This document shows, piece after piece, positions 10,341 to 21,599 of a stretch of DNA of 64,000 nucleotides (position 1 is its first letter; every line of letters begins with the position of its first letter). The position numbers were made by a program, and so were the translations under genes. Under the pieces are notes generated by a model. The model was not told where the DNA came from. It saw nothing but the letters and a program-made list of their open reading frames with translations, and ran no database searches. The DNA is taken from positions 582,001 through 646,000 of the forward strand of contig JACVTC010000002.1 of the NCBI GenBank assembly GCA_016946835.1, given 5' to 3'. The DNA is from Neocallimastix lanati (nom. inval.). Taxonomy: Eukaryota; Neocallimastigomycota; Neocallimastigomycetes; Neocallimastigales; Neocallimastigaceae.

Positions 10341-11171
10341 ATATAAAACTAAGTAATCTTTAAATTAGATAATCCTAAAGAATTAGTTAAATAGATTAGT
10401 AATGTTTAATCATATATTAGTAATAATTACGTGATAATTTATTATTTATTATTATTATATTTATGTAGTTTATTATTAAAATTATACATATATAAATATA
10501 TTAAGATTAAAATATTAAAATGTATTAATTATGAATAATAATTAATTATTAAAAATTAGTATAATGAAATGAATTTTTTAAATTCTTTTTTTTTTGTAAG
10601 ATTATTAATCCAAAATAATCAAAATTTGTTAAAGCAATTAATATTCTTGGAGCTCTCTAATAATTATTATATTAATTAGTAAAAAACTTAATAAAAAATA
10701 TTATATAAAAAAAAAAAAAAAACGTAAAGATTTATATATTAAATTAATTTGATTTAATTGTTATAATTAATTGAACATCTTTACCTAACCATAGTCATAA
10801 ACCAAATACGAAAAATTTAATAAAAAATGAAAAGATTTTAATAATTTATGTTTTAAATAAGTTTTATTAAAAATATTTACTTGGTCGATATACCTATATA
10901 GTACTATGTTATATAAATATATAGTAATAATAATAAATATATTTAAATAATTTCATTTAATAAAAATTTATTTATAATTAATTTTAATAATTAAATTTGT
11001 TTAATTAATGATTTTAAAAAATTTCTTTTTATTAAATAATGAAATATCCATAAAATATTACAATTAAGGTAATTTTACAATAACCTTACTGTAAAGAGTT
11101 CTATCAGAAACAGATTACAAATAACAAATTTTAACACCAAAATAAAAAAGAACACGTAATAAAAATTCGTT

Positions 11172-11867
11172 TTTTTAAATAAAATAATCTTTATTAATTA
11201 AAAAATTAAATCTCTTTTTTGTTATTAACTATCATATAGTCAATAACTAATATATCGATTTAATTATAGAAATATACATGTATTTATATTTTTTCATTAT
11301 TACATTATAATATATTATTTCTATCTAATTTTATCTAATTTGCATATATTACTATTTATTTATAAACAAAATATTTATTAATAATTTTATTAAATAATAA
11401 TTAACTAAACTAAACAATAATTAATTCAATAAACTTTCAACTTATTTACAATAATAATTAAATTCAATAACAACTCATTTATTATATATTTATTATATAA
11501 ATATTATTAATACTAATGTTTATATATTTACAATTCAAAACTATTTTTATAAACTATTTAAACTAATTTTAACTATTTAAAACTATTCCGAAATTAATTT
11601 TAAAGTATTTTAAACTAACTAAACTAAATTAACTAAGTTAAATAGAATAACTATTTTAAATAAACTAAACTAAATTAACTAACTTAAATAAATTATTTAG
11701 ATTAAAGTTATTATCCAAAATTATTTAAATAATAATTTTTCCTTTATGAAAAGTTTACATAAATTTATAATAAATTTTCATATACGTAAATCATAAATTT
11801 ATGTAATTTTATTACATTAATTAATTATGTAATAATTAATTATTAAAGATTTTATTAAATCTTTACA
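11172..11867 (-). repeat. Right terminal inverted repeat of the long-TIR element
   Basis: Inverted partner of 7463-8147. Its outermost bases are ATTTTATTAAATCTTTACA. It carries small indels against the left copy, for example near 11330 and 11660. Confidence 0.85.
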
Positions 11868-11922
11868 CTTACAAAGAACATAAAAGATAGATTTTTATAT
11901 CGTTCTTTTATACTTTGTAAGT
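11868..11922. repeat. Hairpin abutting the right TIR
   Basis: CTTACAAAGAACATAAAAGAT and ATCGTTCTTTTATACTTTGTAAG form an imperfect palindrome immediately outside the TIR end. Two perfect palindromes lie outside the left TIR, so palindromes occur near both sides. Confidence 0.6.
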
Positions 11923-12125
11923 TACATAATAATAGTATTTAATAAAAAAAAATAAAAAAATATTAATATAGTAATATAAATATTAATAAAATATTAAGAG
12001 AATAACTATATGTTTAAAATATTTAATATAACTAAATAAACTTAATTTGTAATTATAATATTAATTTGAATAATTGAAAATAATATAGATATATTGTAAA
12101 CAGGGGAAGTGCATTTCGGAAAAAT
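11923..12125. other. AT-rich spacer with a MITE-like fragment
   Basis: Mostly A/T. At 12105-12118 the bases GGAAGTGCATTTCGGA resemble the GCATTTCG repeats in the TIRs of the MITE at 16598-16861, so this may be a broken end of that family. Confidence 0.35.
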
Positions 12126-13750
12126 TTAATAAATATATAAATAATAAAACAAGTAAATAATAAATTTGTAATAAAATATTAATAAATTTATACATTTATT
12201 TATAATAAATAAATAAATGTATGAATAATTAATAACTAAATAAATTTCTTTAATAGATATTATTAATATTATTATTATTATTGATATTATTATTATTATT
12301 ATTATTGATATTATTATTATTATTATTGATATTATTATTATTGATATTATTATTATTATTGATATTATTATAAAGTCCTCTGAAAGATTATCATTATCCA
12401 TACTTCCCCCGATTTCGTTATAGGGTAAAAAATTATAAATATCAGGAAGAGATGAAGGTGCAGATATATTTGCAGTATAATCTTCAAAGAATACAACGGC
12501 CTTTGAAAGTATAATTTTATTATTACTTGGATCATAAATACGATAAGCAGATGGATTAATATCATATCCAAGAAAAATTCCTGAAAAAGTAGAGTTTGCA
12601 AACTTATCTCTAAATTGTTTAGGAATAAAGTAAAAGGCTTGACAACCAAAGACTCTTAGTTTGGAGTAATCGACCTTTTTCTTATATAAAACCTCAAAGG
12701 GCACTATATTATTATTATCTTTATGAGGGAGTCTATTATGAATATAATTAGCTATATCAACAGCATCCTCCCAAAACTTATGGTGAAGTTGTGCATCTTG
12801 TAGCATAGCACGATCGGAGAATATTAAGGTTTGTTGAAACCTTTCAGCCTTTCCGTTTTGTTGAGGATTATAAGGAATACTATATAAATGTACAATTCCA
12901 TTATCCTCACAAAAATTATTGAAGTTGATATTGTTATACTCAGTACCGTTATCTATTTTAATATATTTAATATTTTTATTAAAAATATTCTTTATTCTTT
13001 AGTACCATTTGATGAAGGTACTAAATACTTCAGATTTATTTTTAATAAAGAAAACCCATCCATATCTTAAATAATCATCAAGAATTGTAAAAAAATATTT
13101 ATTTCCATGAATAGAGGTATCAGCGCTATATACCGTATCTATGTGTATAAGTTCAAATATTTCAGAAGTTTTATTATTTGAAGGATTGTAAGTGAAATTC
13201 TTAAGCTTAGAACATGAACAAACTTTACATTTTTCATTAATTTTAATGTCTTTAAGTTTGTTTTTAATATTATTAATATTAAAGTGACCTAAACGGCGAT
13301 TCCAAATGTCATAATTTTCATTATTAGTATTATTTTGATTTTCTAAGTTATCACATATTATATTATTTGATTCAAAATTAAGTTTATTTTTAAAAGACCA
13401 TATCTTATATTTTTGATTTATTAGAAGATACGGTGTATAATCTATTTCCCTTATTATTATATATTGTAACAAGATTTTTATTTTGTTTCCTATAAAATAT
13501 TAATTTATAATTTGAATTACATAAATTTTCAATGGATAAACTTCTTTTGAATTCTGGAATATATAGTACATCTTTAAATTTAACTTTATTTTCATTTATG
13601 TAACCTATAAATGTACCTATATATTTTGATTCAACAAAACTACCATCTGCAAAGTATACCTTTTCCTTATGTTCTTTTATATTGTTAAGACAGTTTTTGT
13701 TTTGAGTCATTATAAGATAGACGACTTTAATGTCTAATTGTTGGACATTC
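12126..13750 (-). pseudogene. Ty1/copia pol remnant A (protease end to integrase)
   Basis: Minus-strand order: protease C-terminal part at 13710-13405 (YFADGSFVESKYIGTFIGY, KFKDVLYIPEFKRSLS); GAG-pre-integrase at 13400-13200 (DIWNRRLGHFNINNI, CKVCSCSKLK); integrase core starting LIHIDTVYSADTS (first Asp) and KYFFTILDDYLRYGWVFFI. A TAA interrupts near 12999. The frame resumes as KIDNGTEYNN (second Asp), YNPQQNGKAERFQQT (Glu) and VFGCQAFYF, GIFLGYD. After about 12370 only an ATT microsatellite follows, in the position of the poly-Asn linker. Reverse transcriptase and RNase H are missing. Upstream, the protease active-site region is frameshifted. The lineage is distinct from the two full-length elements. 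Confidence 0.85.
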
Positions 13751-14098
13751 CATTTAAACTTTTATGTTTTGTTTGAGTTCTTTCAGAATTATTTGAATTA
13801 AAATTATTATTAAATAAGGTTTGATTTCAGAATAATTTTTATTCATTTTATTATTATATAGGGTTAGATTTTGTTCAAAATATTTTTATTCAACTTATTA
13901 AATAAGGTTTGATTTTGTTTAAAATTTTTTTTGTTTAAATTATTATTAACCAAGATTTGGTCTTGTTCTGGATTGTTTTTATTTAAATTTTTATTAAATA
14001 AGGTTTGATTTATATTATAATTTTTTATTTTTTGCTCATTTTTTGAAAAATTTTTATTAATAAAAAATTTTTACTTTGATCAAACTTGAAATTATTTT
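13751..14098 (-). pseudogene. Low-complexity remnant upstream of copia A
   Basis: Asn/Lys-rich minus-strand fragments (FNNNFNSNNSERTQTKHK) with repeated segments containing CAAACCTTATTTAATAA at about 13812, 13898 and 13994. It looks like the decayed Asn-rich stretch that joins gag and protease in these elements. Stops occur in every frame. Confidence 0.4.
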
Positions 14099-14870
14099 TT
14101 GCATCATAATGATCGTTTTTATCGTAGTAATTTTTATAGAAATTGTTATTTAAATTACTATGTTATCATAAGTATTATGGTAGCGCTTTATAAAATTGGG
14201 ATTGTTATAGTCTGGCTTGTATTTATTTTTAATAGAATATTCAGGATTAATTTTCATCTTATTTTCATTGGATTTATGATTTAAATTTAATTTTTGAAAT
14301 AAAATATTTACATCATTTATTTGATAATTAAAATTTTCGTCATTATTATATACTGTACTAATTAAATTGCTACTGTTTGTTAATTGAGTATTGTTGATAA
14401 AATCAAAATTAAGGAAGTTGCTATTGTATAAATCATTTGTTATATTTTCAGAAAGTGAGATATTGCCGGTTCGTCTTCTATGCATTGAATTTCTCTTACA
14501 CGGTGCATTTTGAAATTTTCATAATTCATGATAAGGTAATTATAAGATTGTTCATTGAATCCCAGAAATATTCCTTTGTTCGTATTGGAGTCAAATTTTC
14601 CTTTATCTTGAGAGTAATCCTTTTAATAAGCAATACAACCAAATACTTTTATGTATTTTAAATTGACCTTTTTATTGTATAAAATTTCTTCTAGAATTTT
14701 ATTATCAATACCACTATGTGGTACTTTGTTATATATATAATTAGCGTAGGTAACGGCAAAATCCCAGAAATTTTCAGATAATTTACTCCAAAATAATAAG
14801 GTTTTTTCACATGATTATAGGGCCAATAATGAGTGTATAACTTCCAGTAATACGGAGACCTTAGGACTTC
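14099..14870 (-). pseudogene. Ty1/copia integrase C-terminus and linker, remnant B
   Basis: The minus strand reads LSENFWDFAVTYANYIYNKV, PHSGIDNKI, ILYNKKVNLKYIKVFGC, then KGIFLGFNEQSYNYLI, the conserved region after the integrase catalytic core. An Asn-rich linker (14485-14150) follows. The sequence jumps from the GAG-pre-integrase Cys pair (about 14890) directly to this region. The catalytic core with its D and DNG motifs is therefore deleted. It differs in sequence from remnant A, so two different copia elements lie head to tail here. Confidence 0.75.
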
Positions 14871-15300
14871 ATCTTGGCTATCTTGCAGTCCAAACAGTCG
14901 GGTTCATTGACGTCAAGATCTTTTAAATATTTTGGCCAAAACGTCGATGCTAAGTCATTTTGCAATCATTTATGGACATAATTTTATTTTTATCTAGCAT
15001 TTTTACATTGTTTACATGAAGTAAGAATTGATTTGATTTAGTAGAAAAAGTTTTATGAATTATTTGAGTCCATTAATGATAACTTTACAATATTTGAATC
15101 CTTATTGAGAGGTTCTGTAATAGTTTTTATACCTATTTTGGCTAACTCAATAGCAATGATGATGTTTCTTGTTACATCTGGAGAATAAAACACATGCTTT
15201 AATTTAATTTTCGTATCATTAATTTGAAGTTCGTATTCTCCAAAACCATTTGCACATGAAAGTTAACTGGGACTTTTTGTATAATTAGTCAATTAGTTTT
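14871..15300 (-). pseudogene. Ty1/copia protease C-terminal and GAG-pre-integrase region, remnant B
   Basis: Minus-strand segments include GFGEYELQINDTKIKLKHVF and YSPDVTRNIIIAIELAK, the usual flap region after the protease active site. Next comes HRRFGQ, in the position of the LWHRRLGH zinc ligand with the second His changed to Gln. DCLDCKIAKMKS follows, the CX2C half of the HHCC finger. Several frameshifts and stops separate these parts. Confidence 0.65.
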
Positions 15301-15526
15301 TATTATTAGTGATATGTTCACACGCTCCACAATCATACAACCACTCTGTTGTTTCTTCTTTATTATGAATATTAAATAAACCCTTTTCCGTATTGTCGTG
15401 TTCTTCAGAATGTTTCGTTTCTTCTACTAAGTTAATATTTCCTTTAGCAAGTTGACATATTTCTTCATAATCAAGAGTGTCAGTATAGTTTTTTTCTTCA
15501 TCCGATTTTTTAGTTTGTGCGACCAA
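15293..15526 (-). pseudogene. Ty1/copia protease active-site fragment, remnant B
   Basis: The open frame (77 codons) begins in the gag-protease spacer (VAQTKKSDEEKNYTDT) and ends with TEWLYDCGACEHITNNKN. This matches the copia protease signature W-hydrophobic-D-S-G-A, with Ser replaced by Cys (D-C-G-A). The Cys at the Ser position and the stop just after it fit a dead copy. Confidence 0.7.
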
Positions 15527-16402
15527 CCTATTTTTACTGAAATTATTATTTCTCTGATATTGATTTTTATTATGGTAGTTCCTTTTATGTTCTCTATTTT
15601 TTGAATTTTGTTTTGTGTATTTTAAATTATATTTACATTCTCGGGTAGTATGACCAAAAATTTAGAAAATACGACAATATCTCTTTTCTTCACAGTTTTT
15701 AATATTATTTTATATAATCTTTCTTTTAATTCTTTGTTATATTTGCTATTTTTTCTTGACTTTTCAATTATATCTATTTCTATTGGGTCGTCTTGATAGT
15801 AATAATTGTAATTTTCTCCTCTCTCAAGATAAGCTATCATATTTAATTTTTTGTTTATCTTATTGTACAATTCCTGTGGTTTCGTATCTTCATCAATGTC
15901 CAAATAATTTCTAAAGTTTTTGGGCATTAAATCGTACATAAATTTTAATTTTTCTCTATCAGATATAACTTTTTTCTTTCCTTCTAAAGTTTCAAATATA
16001 TTAAACATCTCATTAAATGCATAAGTAATTTCTTCAGTATTTTTGGCTTTCAGATTGTTGAGTTTTCTGATGTCTGTTTCGCCTCCTCCATATTCCTTTC
16101 TTAATTTTCACATGATTTGGAAAGGAGATTTAATGTTTATGAAATCATGCAGGATTTCATCATCAATAGCGTTGATTAACAATTCCCTAACTGTGGCATT
16201 GTTCTTCTTTACCTCGTTTAATTTTTCTTTATTGTCTTTAGCTTTATCCTTTGTGTCTTTGTACACTTCGCTTTCTAAATATTTTTCAATCGCCAATTTT
16301 TCTACAGCTGTAGTAACTCTGAATTCCCAAACTTGGAAGTTTTTTCCATTGAAAAGTTTGATGTTTTCTTGAGACTTGTCGATTGTTAGTTTAAAAGCTT
16401 TA
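15527..16402 (-). pseudogene. Ty1/copia Gag, remnant B
   Basis: The minus strand from about 16370 reads NIKLFNGKNFQVWEFRVTTA, then AIEKYLESEVYKDTKDKAKD, the copia gag N-terminus with its F-G-x-N-F-x-x-W core. A stop follows FQIM (16108), and the frame resumes with RKEYGGGETDIRKLNNLKAK, MFNIFETLEGKKK and LMPKNFRNYLDIDED. A CCHC knuckle (CRIF, FGHTTRECKYN) is broken by a stop at about 15660. G+C is higher than in the full-length elements, and the lineage is distinct. No start ATG is left near the PBS. Confidence 0.75.
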
Positions 16403-16405
16403 AAA

Positions 16406-16419
16406 TGAGACTCTTAATC
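16406..16419 (-). other. Primer binding site of copia remnant B
   Basis: TGAGACTCTTAATC on the plus strand is identical to the site next to the 5' LTRs of both full-length elements (27513-27526 and 45108-45121). It also matches the anticodon stem-loop of eukaryotic tRNA-Lys(CUU). The LTR that should start at 16420 has decayed beyond recognition. Confidence 0.7.
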
Positions 16420-16597
16420 TAATAAAAGTTTGTTTTATTATTTAAGTATTTAATTATTTTATTTATTTATTTATAAGATTTTATAAATAGGTAATTATTT
16501 TACATGTATTTATATATTTTGTGGCTTGATTCTAGACTTAATATTTAATTTAATCTTGTATTATTTAACTATTTTATATTACATTTATATTCATTTA
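16420..16597. other. Decayed LTR position, AT-rich
   Basis: This is where the 5' LTR of remnant B should be. Only TTTATTTATT-type repeats and AT-rich sequence are visible. Confidence 0.35.
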
Positions 16598-16861
16598 GGG
16601 AGAGTTGCCTTTCCCCAAATTGCATTTCGCCAGATTGCATTTCGACAAGTGGAGTATTGATATAAATAAATGAATAAATAAATAAATATTAATTCAAAAA
16701 AATTTTTTTAAAATTGTTTTTATTCGATATTAATAATATTTAATTTTATTTATTTATTTATTTATTTAATAATTTTCAATTTGGCGAAATGCCACATTTT
16801 TTTATACGCCACATGCTTTCAAAAAATGGCGAAATGCAACCTGGCGAAATGCCCCACACCC
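16598..16861. mobile_element. 264-bp MITE with 9-bp target duplication
   Basis: Flanked on both sides by ATTCATTTA (16589-16597 and 16862-16870). The ends are GGG and CCC. Inside each end lies a double GCATTTCG module: left GCATTTCGCCAGATTGCATT, right (reverse complement) GCATTTCGCCAGGTTGCATT. The centre is AT-rich with (TTTA)n. A 9-bp duplication with GGG..CCC ends fits Mutator-like (MULE) MITEs. The superfamily call is inference; the structure is seen directly. Confidence 0.8.
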
Positions 16862-16906
16862 ATTCATTTAGTTTATATTTAATTTATTATTAAAGTAAAC
16901 TTAAAT

Positions 16907-16907
16907 C

Positions 16908-16947
<40 letters not shown>

Positions 16948-16969
16948 TGATAACAACAACAACAACAAC

Positions 16970-17016
<47 letters not shown>

Positions 17017-17035
17017 TGATAACAACAACAACAAC

Positions 17036-17090
<55 letters not shown>
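16907..17090. repeat. AAT/AAC microsatellite
   Basis: (AAT)n interrupted twice by the same AACAATGATAACAACAAC block. The block was apparently duplicated within the array. Confidence 0.95.
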
Positions 17091-17559
17091 GAATTAACGA
17101 TATATTTATATAGTATCCTTTAAATATCTTTTTATGTTGAGAGAAGTTTTAAAAATTCGAATAATTAAAAATATGGGATTAAAAATGTCATAATTTTATA
17201 TTTTTTTAGAAAAAAAAAAAGAAATAATATATTTTTTTTAAACAGAAAAAAAAATATATTAAATTAAATTAAATTAATGAGTGACATATTTTTATAGTAT
17301 TTATTAAATAAATTCAAATAAAAGAAAGAAGTCAAAATAAATTTTGTTATAACTAATCTTAAATTAGATTATTATATTTAATTTATTAATAAAAGAATAA
17401 ATTTAAATATTATGAAATATTTATTAAATTGATTAAATTAATAAAATATTAAATAAAAATAGATAACATTTGTGTTTTTAATAAAAAAAAAAAAAAAAAA
17501 AAATTGAATTTTGCACTACTATTTATAACCGTATAATTTTTCATATTAGTTATACATAA
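17091..17559. other. AT-rich spacer
   Basis: Homopolymeric A/T with no coding or RNA signal. It is the upstream region of the small ORF that follows. Confidence 0.6.
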
Positions 17560-17793
17560 ATGCATTGTGGCAAAATGATTGGTGAGCCATGTAATAATAA
17601 TAAAGAATGTGGTTCAAAAAAAAGTTCATCAAAAGATTATTGTGAAACAATTTATGGTCCTTCAGATGCTGATGGTATGATAGAATTTATGTTATTATAT
17701 TTTATATTACTTAGTACTATTGTTATAGGTTTTTTTGCTTTTATAATAACTATTTGTCATTGGATTTCATTATTAATAAAAAGAATAATTTAA
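17560..17793 (+). CDS. Small Cys-rich single-pass membrane protein (77 aa), hypothetical
   Basis: ATG at 17560 is preceded directly by an in-frame TAA, so the ORF is complete as one exon unless a splice acceptor lies just upstream. Residues 1-36 are polar with four Cys (positions 3, 11, 17 and 28; EPCNNNKECGSKK, DYCETIYG). Residues 43-70 form a strongly hydrophobic segment (LLYFILLSTIVIGFFAFIIT), and the tail is basic (IKRII), which suggests an outside-in or inside-out anchor with a short basic cytosolic end. The Cys pattern recalls the C-terminal half of a secreted or surface Cys-rich domain. No family recognised. Codon use is less extreme than the flanks, which supports coding. It could also be the last exon of a larger receptor-like protein. 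Confidence 0.45.
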   Translation: MHCGKMIGEPCNNNKECGSKKSSSKDYCETIYGPSDADGMIEFMLLYFILLSTIVIGFFAFIITICHWISLLIKRII

Positions 17794-18689
17794 ACATAAA
17801 CTTATAAGTTAGGTTATAAAAATAACTTCATTTCATGTAAATTTGAGAAAACAATTTAAATTCATGTAAAATTGAAAATTAATTTAGAATAGTAAAAAAT
17901 TTATAGTTTATAGATATTAGGAAAAATATTAAGAAAAATTTTAATATTTGAAAAAAATTAACATAATTCGTATGTACACTTTGAAAACCAAATTATATTC
18001 TTTGAAATAATTAGGTTTGAGGGAGGAAGGATAACTTAACGTAAATTATTAGTATATATATTTAATTGTATTATTGATGAACATTTTATTTATTTCTCTT
18101 TAACTGTTAAAATTTATGATTATTGTAAATTTTAACATAATAAAATTTGTTATAACTACTTCGATATATATAAATTAATTGAAGTTATAAAAAAATGTTG
18201 AAATTAAATAGATTCTGTAAGATTAATTCAATAAAAATTATAATACTATTATAATAATTTTAATTTCATATAAACTGACTTTATATTATGAAATTTAGTA
18301 TATTTTTTTTTAAAAAAAATTATTATAGATTATGAAAATTAACATATTTTTTTTAAAAAATTTATTATAGAATTTAACAATTAATTTTAATTAATCTATT
18401 ATGATGTATTAAAAAATTTTAAATTTGGTAGTTTAAAAAAGTAATTAAAAAAGTGTAATAAAGTTAAATTAAAAAAGATAGAATAGAAAGTAAAATTAAA
18501 ACTAATCTATTTTATTATAGTGGAAAATTTTTTTTAATTATTCGTTATTTTTTTTATTTTTTATTTTATATTTTTTTTTGTACAGTGATACAATTAATAC
18601 ACAGTAAAGACTGATTTTCATATTTAAAATTTTTTAATAATTTTTTTTTTATTTTTTAATTACTCTATATATAATTAATAATAAATTTA
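17794..18689. other. AT-rich spacer
   Basis: No ORF or repeat of note beyond A/T tracts. Confidence 0.6.
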
Positions 18690-20045
18690 ATATTATTATA
18701 GAATATTTTATTATAAAAAAAAGTATAAAAGAAATAAAAATGAATTACATTTAATTCTTCACTTTTCAGAAGTCAAAAAATAATAAAAAAAATAAAAAAA
18801 AAAAAATGAGTTAAAAAATATATATTAATTATATATTTTAATTTTTTAAAATTGATCATTGGAAAATTATTATATGAACCAATTAAAATGTGCTAGTTTG
18901 TTACTAATAGAAGAAGAAACTTAGAGTTCGAAAATAAGTTAAAAAGAAAAAAATAAAAAATAAAGGAAGAGAAGAAGAATTAAGATTCTTAACTGACTAC
19001 ATGTCTTCAAAGTTAAAAAAAGGAAGTAAGGGTATTTTGTCTTATCTCTCCCTATAAAGTAAATAAAGAAAAAAAGAATATAAATTATTAATAATAAATG
19101 ATCTCCTGTAATTATTTATTATTAGTATGATTATGAAATCTACTTTTTCCTAATTAGTGGTAGACTCATATTATTTTGGAATAATTTAAGGAGGAAGTAA
19201 ATGAAAGCTGAATTCTGGAGACTATGTTTATTTTCTTTAAGATTTTTATATTATGATAACCGAGGAATGTTTGAGTCAATAAATTAAAAAATCTTTGTAT
19301 AAGCAGTTCTCTTTTGTTCGTAAACTTGAATACTTTTAAGTGAAAGAAATTAATTTATAACAAATGAAGAAAAAGAAGAAAATAAATATTATATAATATT
19401 TTTTATATTGATGATTTTATAAATTAAAATATAAAACAATGAAGTTCTTTTTATAAGTGAGAAAAAAGGAAGACTTATTTAAAGAATAGATCTAAAAATG
19501 AAATTAAAAAATTTTTCAAAGTTAAAAAATAAAGATTTATAGGAACATGTTATTTATTCATAAATTTTTTAAAAAAGAATAAAATTAAAAAAAGGCTTAT
19601 AAAAAAAAGCCCTTAAAAAAAATTAAATATAAAAAAAAGAACAAATAAGAAAGTATATTACTATATTATGATATGTTAAAATTACTATTAAATGATATCT
19701 AAAAATTAAAAATGAAATTATTGAACCTTTCATTAATATTATTAGATTCTATTTTTGAAAAAAGAATGGGTTTAATAAGATAAAATGAAAATTTAGAATA
19801 AAAAAAAAAGAACTGAAAATAAAATAAATACAAAAAATATAAAAATTTTTTAGAAAATAAAAATGTAATAAAAGATATATTACAAATTAAAATAAATAAA
19901 AAAAAAAAAAGTGACCAAAAAAAAAAATTTTTTTTAAAATAAATTGAGATTAATAAAAAAAAAAAATATAAAAATGTTTTTTTGAATAATTATTATAGAT
20001 ATAACAAAAGAAAACAAAAAAATTTTTACATATTGTTTCATATTA
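18690..20045 (+). repeat. R-unit copy 2 (degenerate)
   Basis: Start block TCTTCACTTTTCAGAAGTC at about 18757. AAGAAG-rich block at 18910-18990. Conserved TACTATATTATGATATGTT motif at about 19653-19702. AATGGGTTTAATAAG at about 19767. The GAAGGATAG end block is lost; the copy fades near 20045. It carries the single (not doubled) form of the AAAATTACTATT element. Confidence 0.65.
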
Positions 20046-21590
20046 ATTTAATTAAATATAAAATTTTTTATGGTATAATATGAATTTGTGTTATAAATAT
20101 AGTTTCATTAGTTTTAAATTGTATATTTAAAATAAAGTAAAATTGTTACTTAATATTTATTTTTTTGTATAATTTGAAGTATGAAACTATTAATTATTGT
20201 AAAAGGTTGTCCTTTTAATGATATATTGAGATTTTGAACTTCAAAATTTAATGAATATATATATTATATATACATTAAATCAAATATATATACGATATAT
20301 TTATTATGCATTAAATTTTGATTAATTATATTGAAAAATATTAAAAAAATTATTAATACATTTAGAATTAAAGCTTATTGATGTTTAATGTTATATTTTA
20401 CTAAATATTTTAATGATTAAAAAAATGTTATTTTTTATTAAAATTATTTAATACTAAAAAAAGAGTTTTAATCAAAAAAAATTTATTTACAATTCCATAT
20501 ATAAATGTTATTACATAATAAATATAAAAATTAATCTATGTACTACGCTATATAATATTTTACAAATTTTATTATATAATATTTAAAAAAAAATATTTTT
20601 TAATTTGTTTTTAATAACTTTTTTGTTATTTTTAGTCTGTATAAATATGTATAATTAATTATTTTTTATAGAGATTTTTCTATTATTCTTATTTTTTTTA
20701 TTTATAAATCTATTAATATCCTTATTGATTATCAAAAAATAGTATAACTAAATGATTTTAAATAAATATTATTTTTAAATATATTAATAATATATTTAAT
20801 GATTATTAAAGGATAATTAAATGATGATTTTAAATACATATTATTTTTAAATATATTAATCATATATATTCAATTATTTTATTATTATTATTATTATTAT
20901 TATTATAGAATATGGATTATAAATGATATAACAAATTTTAAAAGCAATATTTAATTTTTTTTTCTTTTTAAAAAAAATGTTTAAAAATTTTTAAAAAAAT
21001 GTCAGTTATGAAGTAATAATATATTGTAAATATCTTTTATTTTTTTTTATTTTTAATTTTTTTTTTTTATAATTAAAATATTTAATTTAATTTATAATAA
21101 ATTTATTTTATTTTATTTTATTTTATTTTTATTTTTTTTTTTTTTTTTTTTTTTTTTTTGAATATTATTTAAATATAATATTTTTATTATGAATTATTTG
21201 AATTTAAATTTTTTAAATGTTTTAAAGAATATATTTTTGGGATACAAATGCTAATTTTATATATATTCTTAAAATCTTTTTTAATCTCTTTCTTTTTTTT
21301 TCTTTATTTATTTATTATATATATTGTAAATATTATCCAAATTTTTATATATTGTAAATATTATCCAAATATTACAATATTTTTTAATAAGTTTGATATC
21401 TATCCTTCTGAATATGGGTTTTAAATTTTAATGAAGATGAATATAATTTTTTAATAAATTAATTTTTTTTTTTTTTTATTATTTTAGTATAAAAATAATT
21501 AAAAATCATTTAAAGTTTAATTTAAAAAAGAAAAAAAAAAAAAAAAAAATAACAAAAAAATGAATTAGAAATTATAAAGTTTGTTCTTTA
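20046..21590. other. AT-rich spacer
   Basis: Homopolymers (poly-T near 21125-21160), a (TTA)n run near 20880 and a short duplication of ATATTGTAAATATTATCCAA near 21320-21370. No gene seen. Confidence 0.6.
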
Positions 21591-21599
21591 TTAAAAATA

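Larger units (their letters stand above)
7463..11867. mobile_element. Long-TIR DNA element, 4.4 kb, non-autonomous
   Basis: The first roughly 685 bp (7463-8147) are repeated in inverted orientation at 11172-11867, at roughly 90% identity by eye, with a few small indels. The ends read TGTAAAGATTTAATAAAATC. If the termini are set at GTAAAG/CTTTAC, both flanks carry ACT, a possible 3-bp target duplication. The 3-kb interior has no long ORF and no transposase motif. It holds an exon-like open stretch (9289-9431), a 184-bp tandem duplication and short inverted repeats. TIRs this long flanking a gene-poor interior suggest a foldback-type or other non-autonomous DNA transposon. The superfamily cannot be assigned. 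Confidence 0.75.

Noticed and set aside
12126-12370. C-terminal SIIII-repeat protein end of copia remnant A
   Set aside because: It is an ATT microsatellite read out of frame after the integrase region, not a real protein domain.
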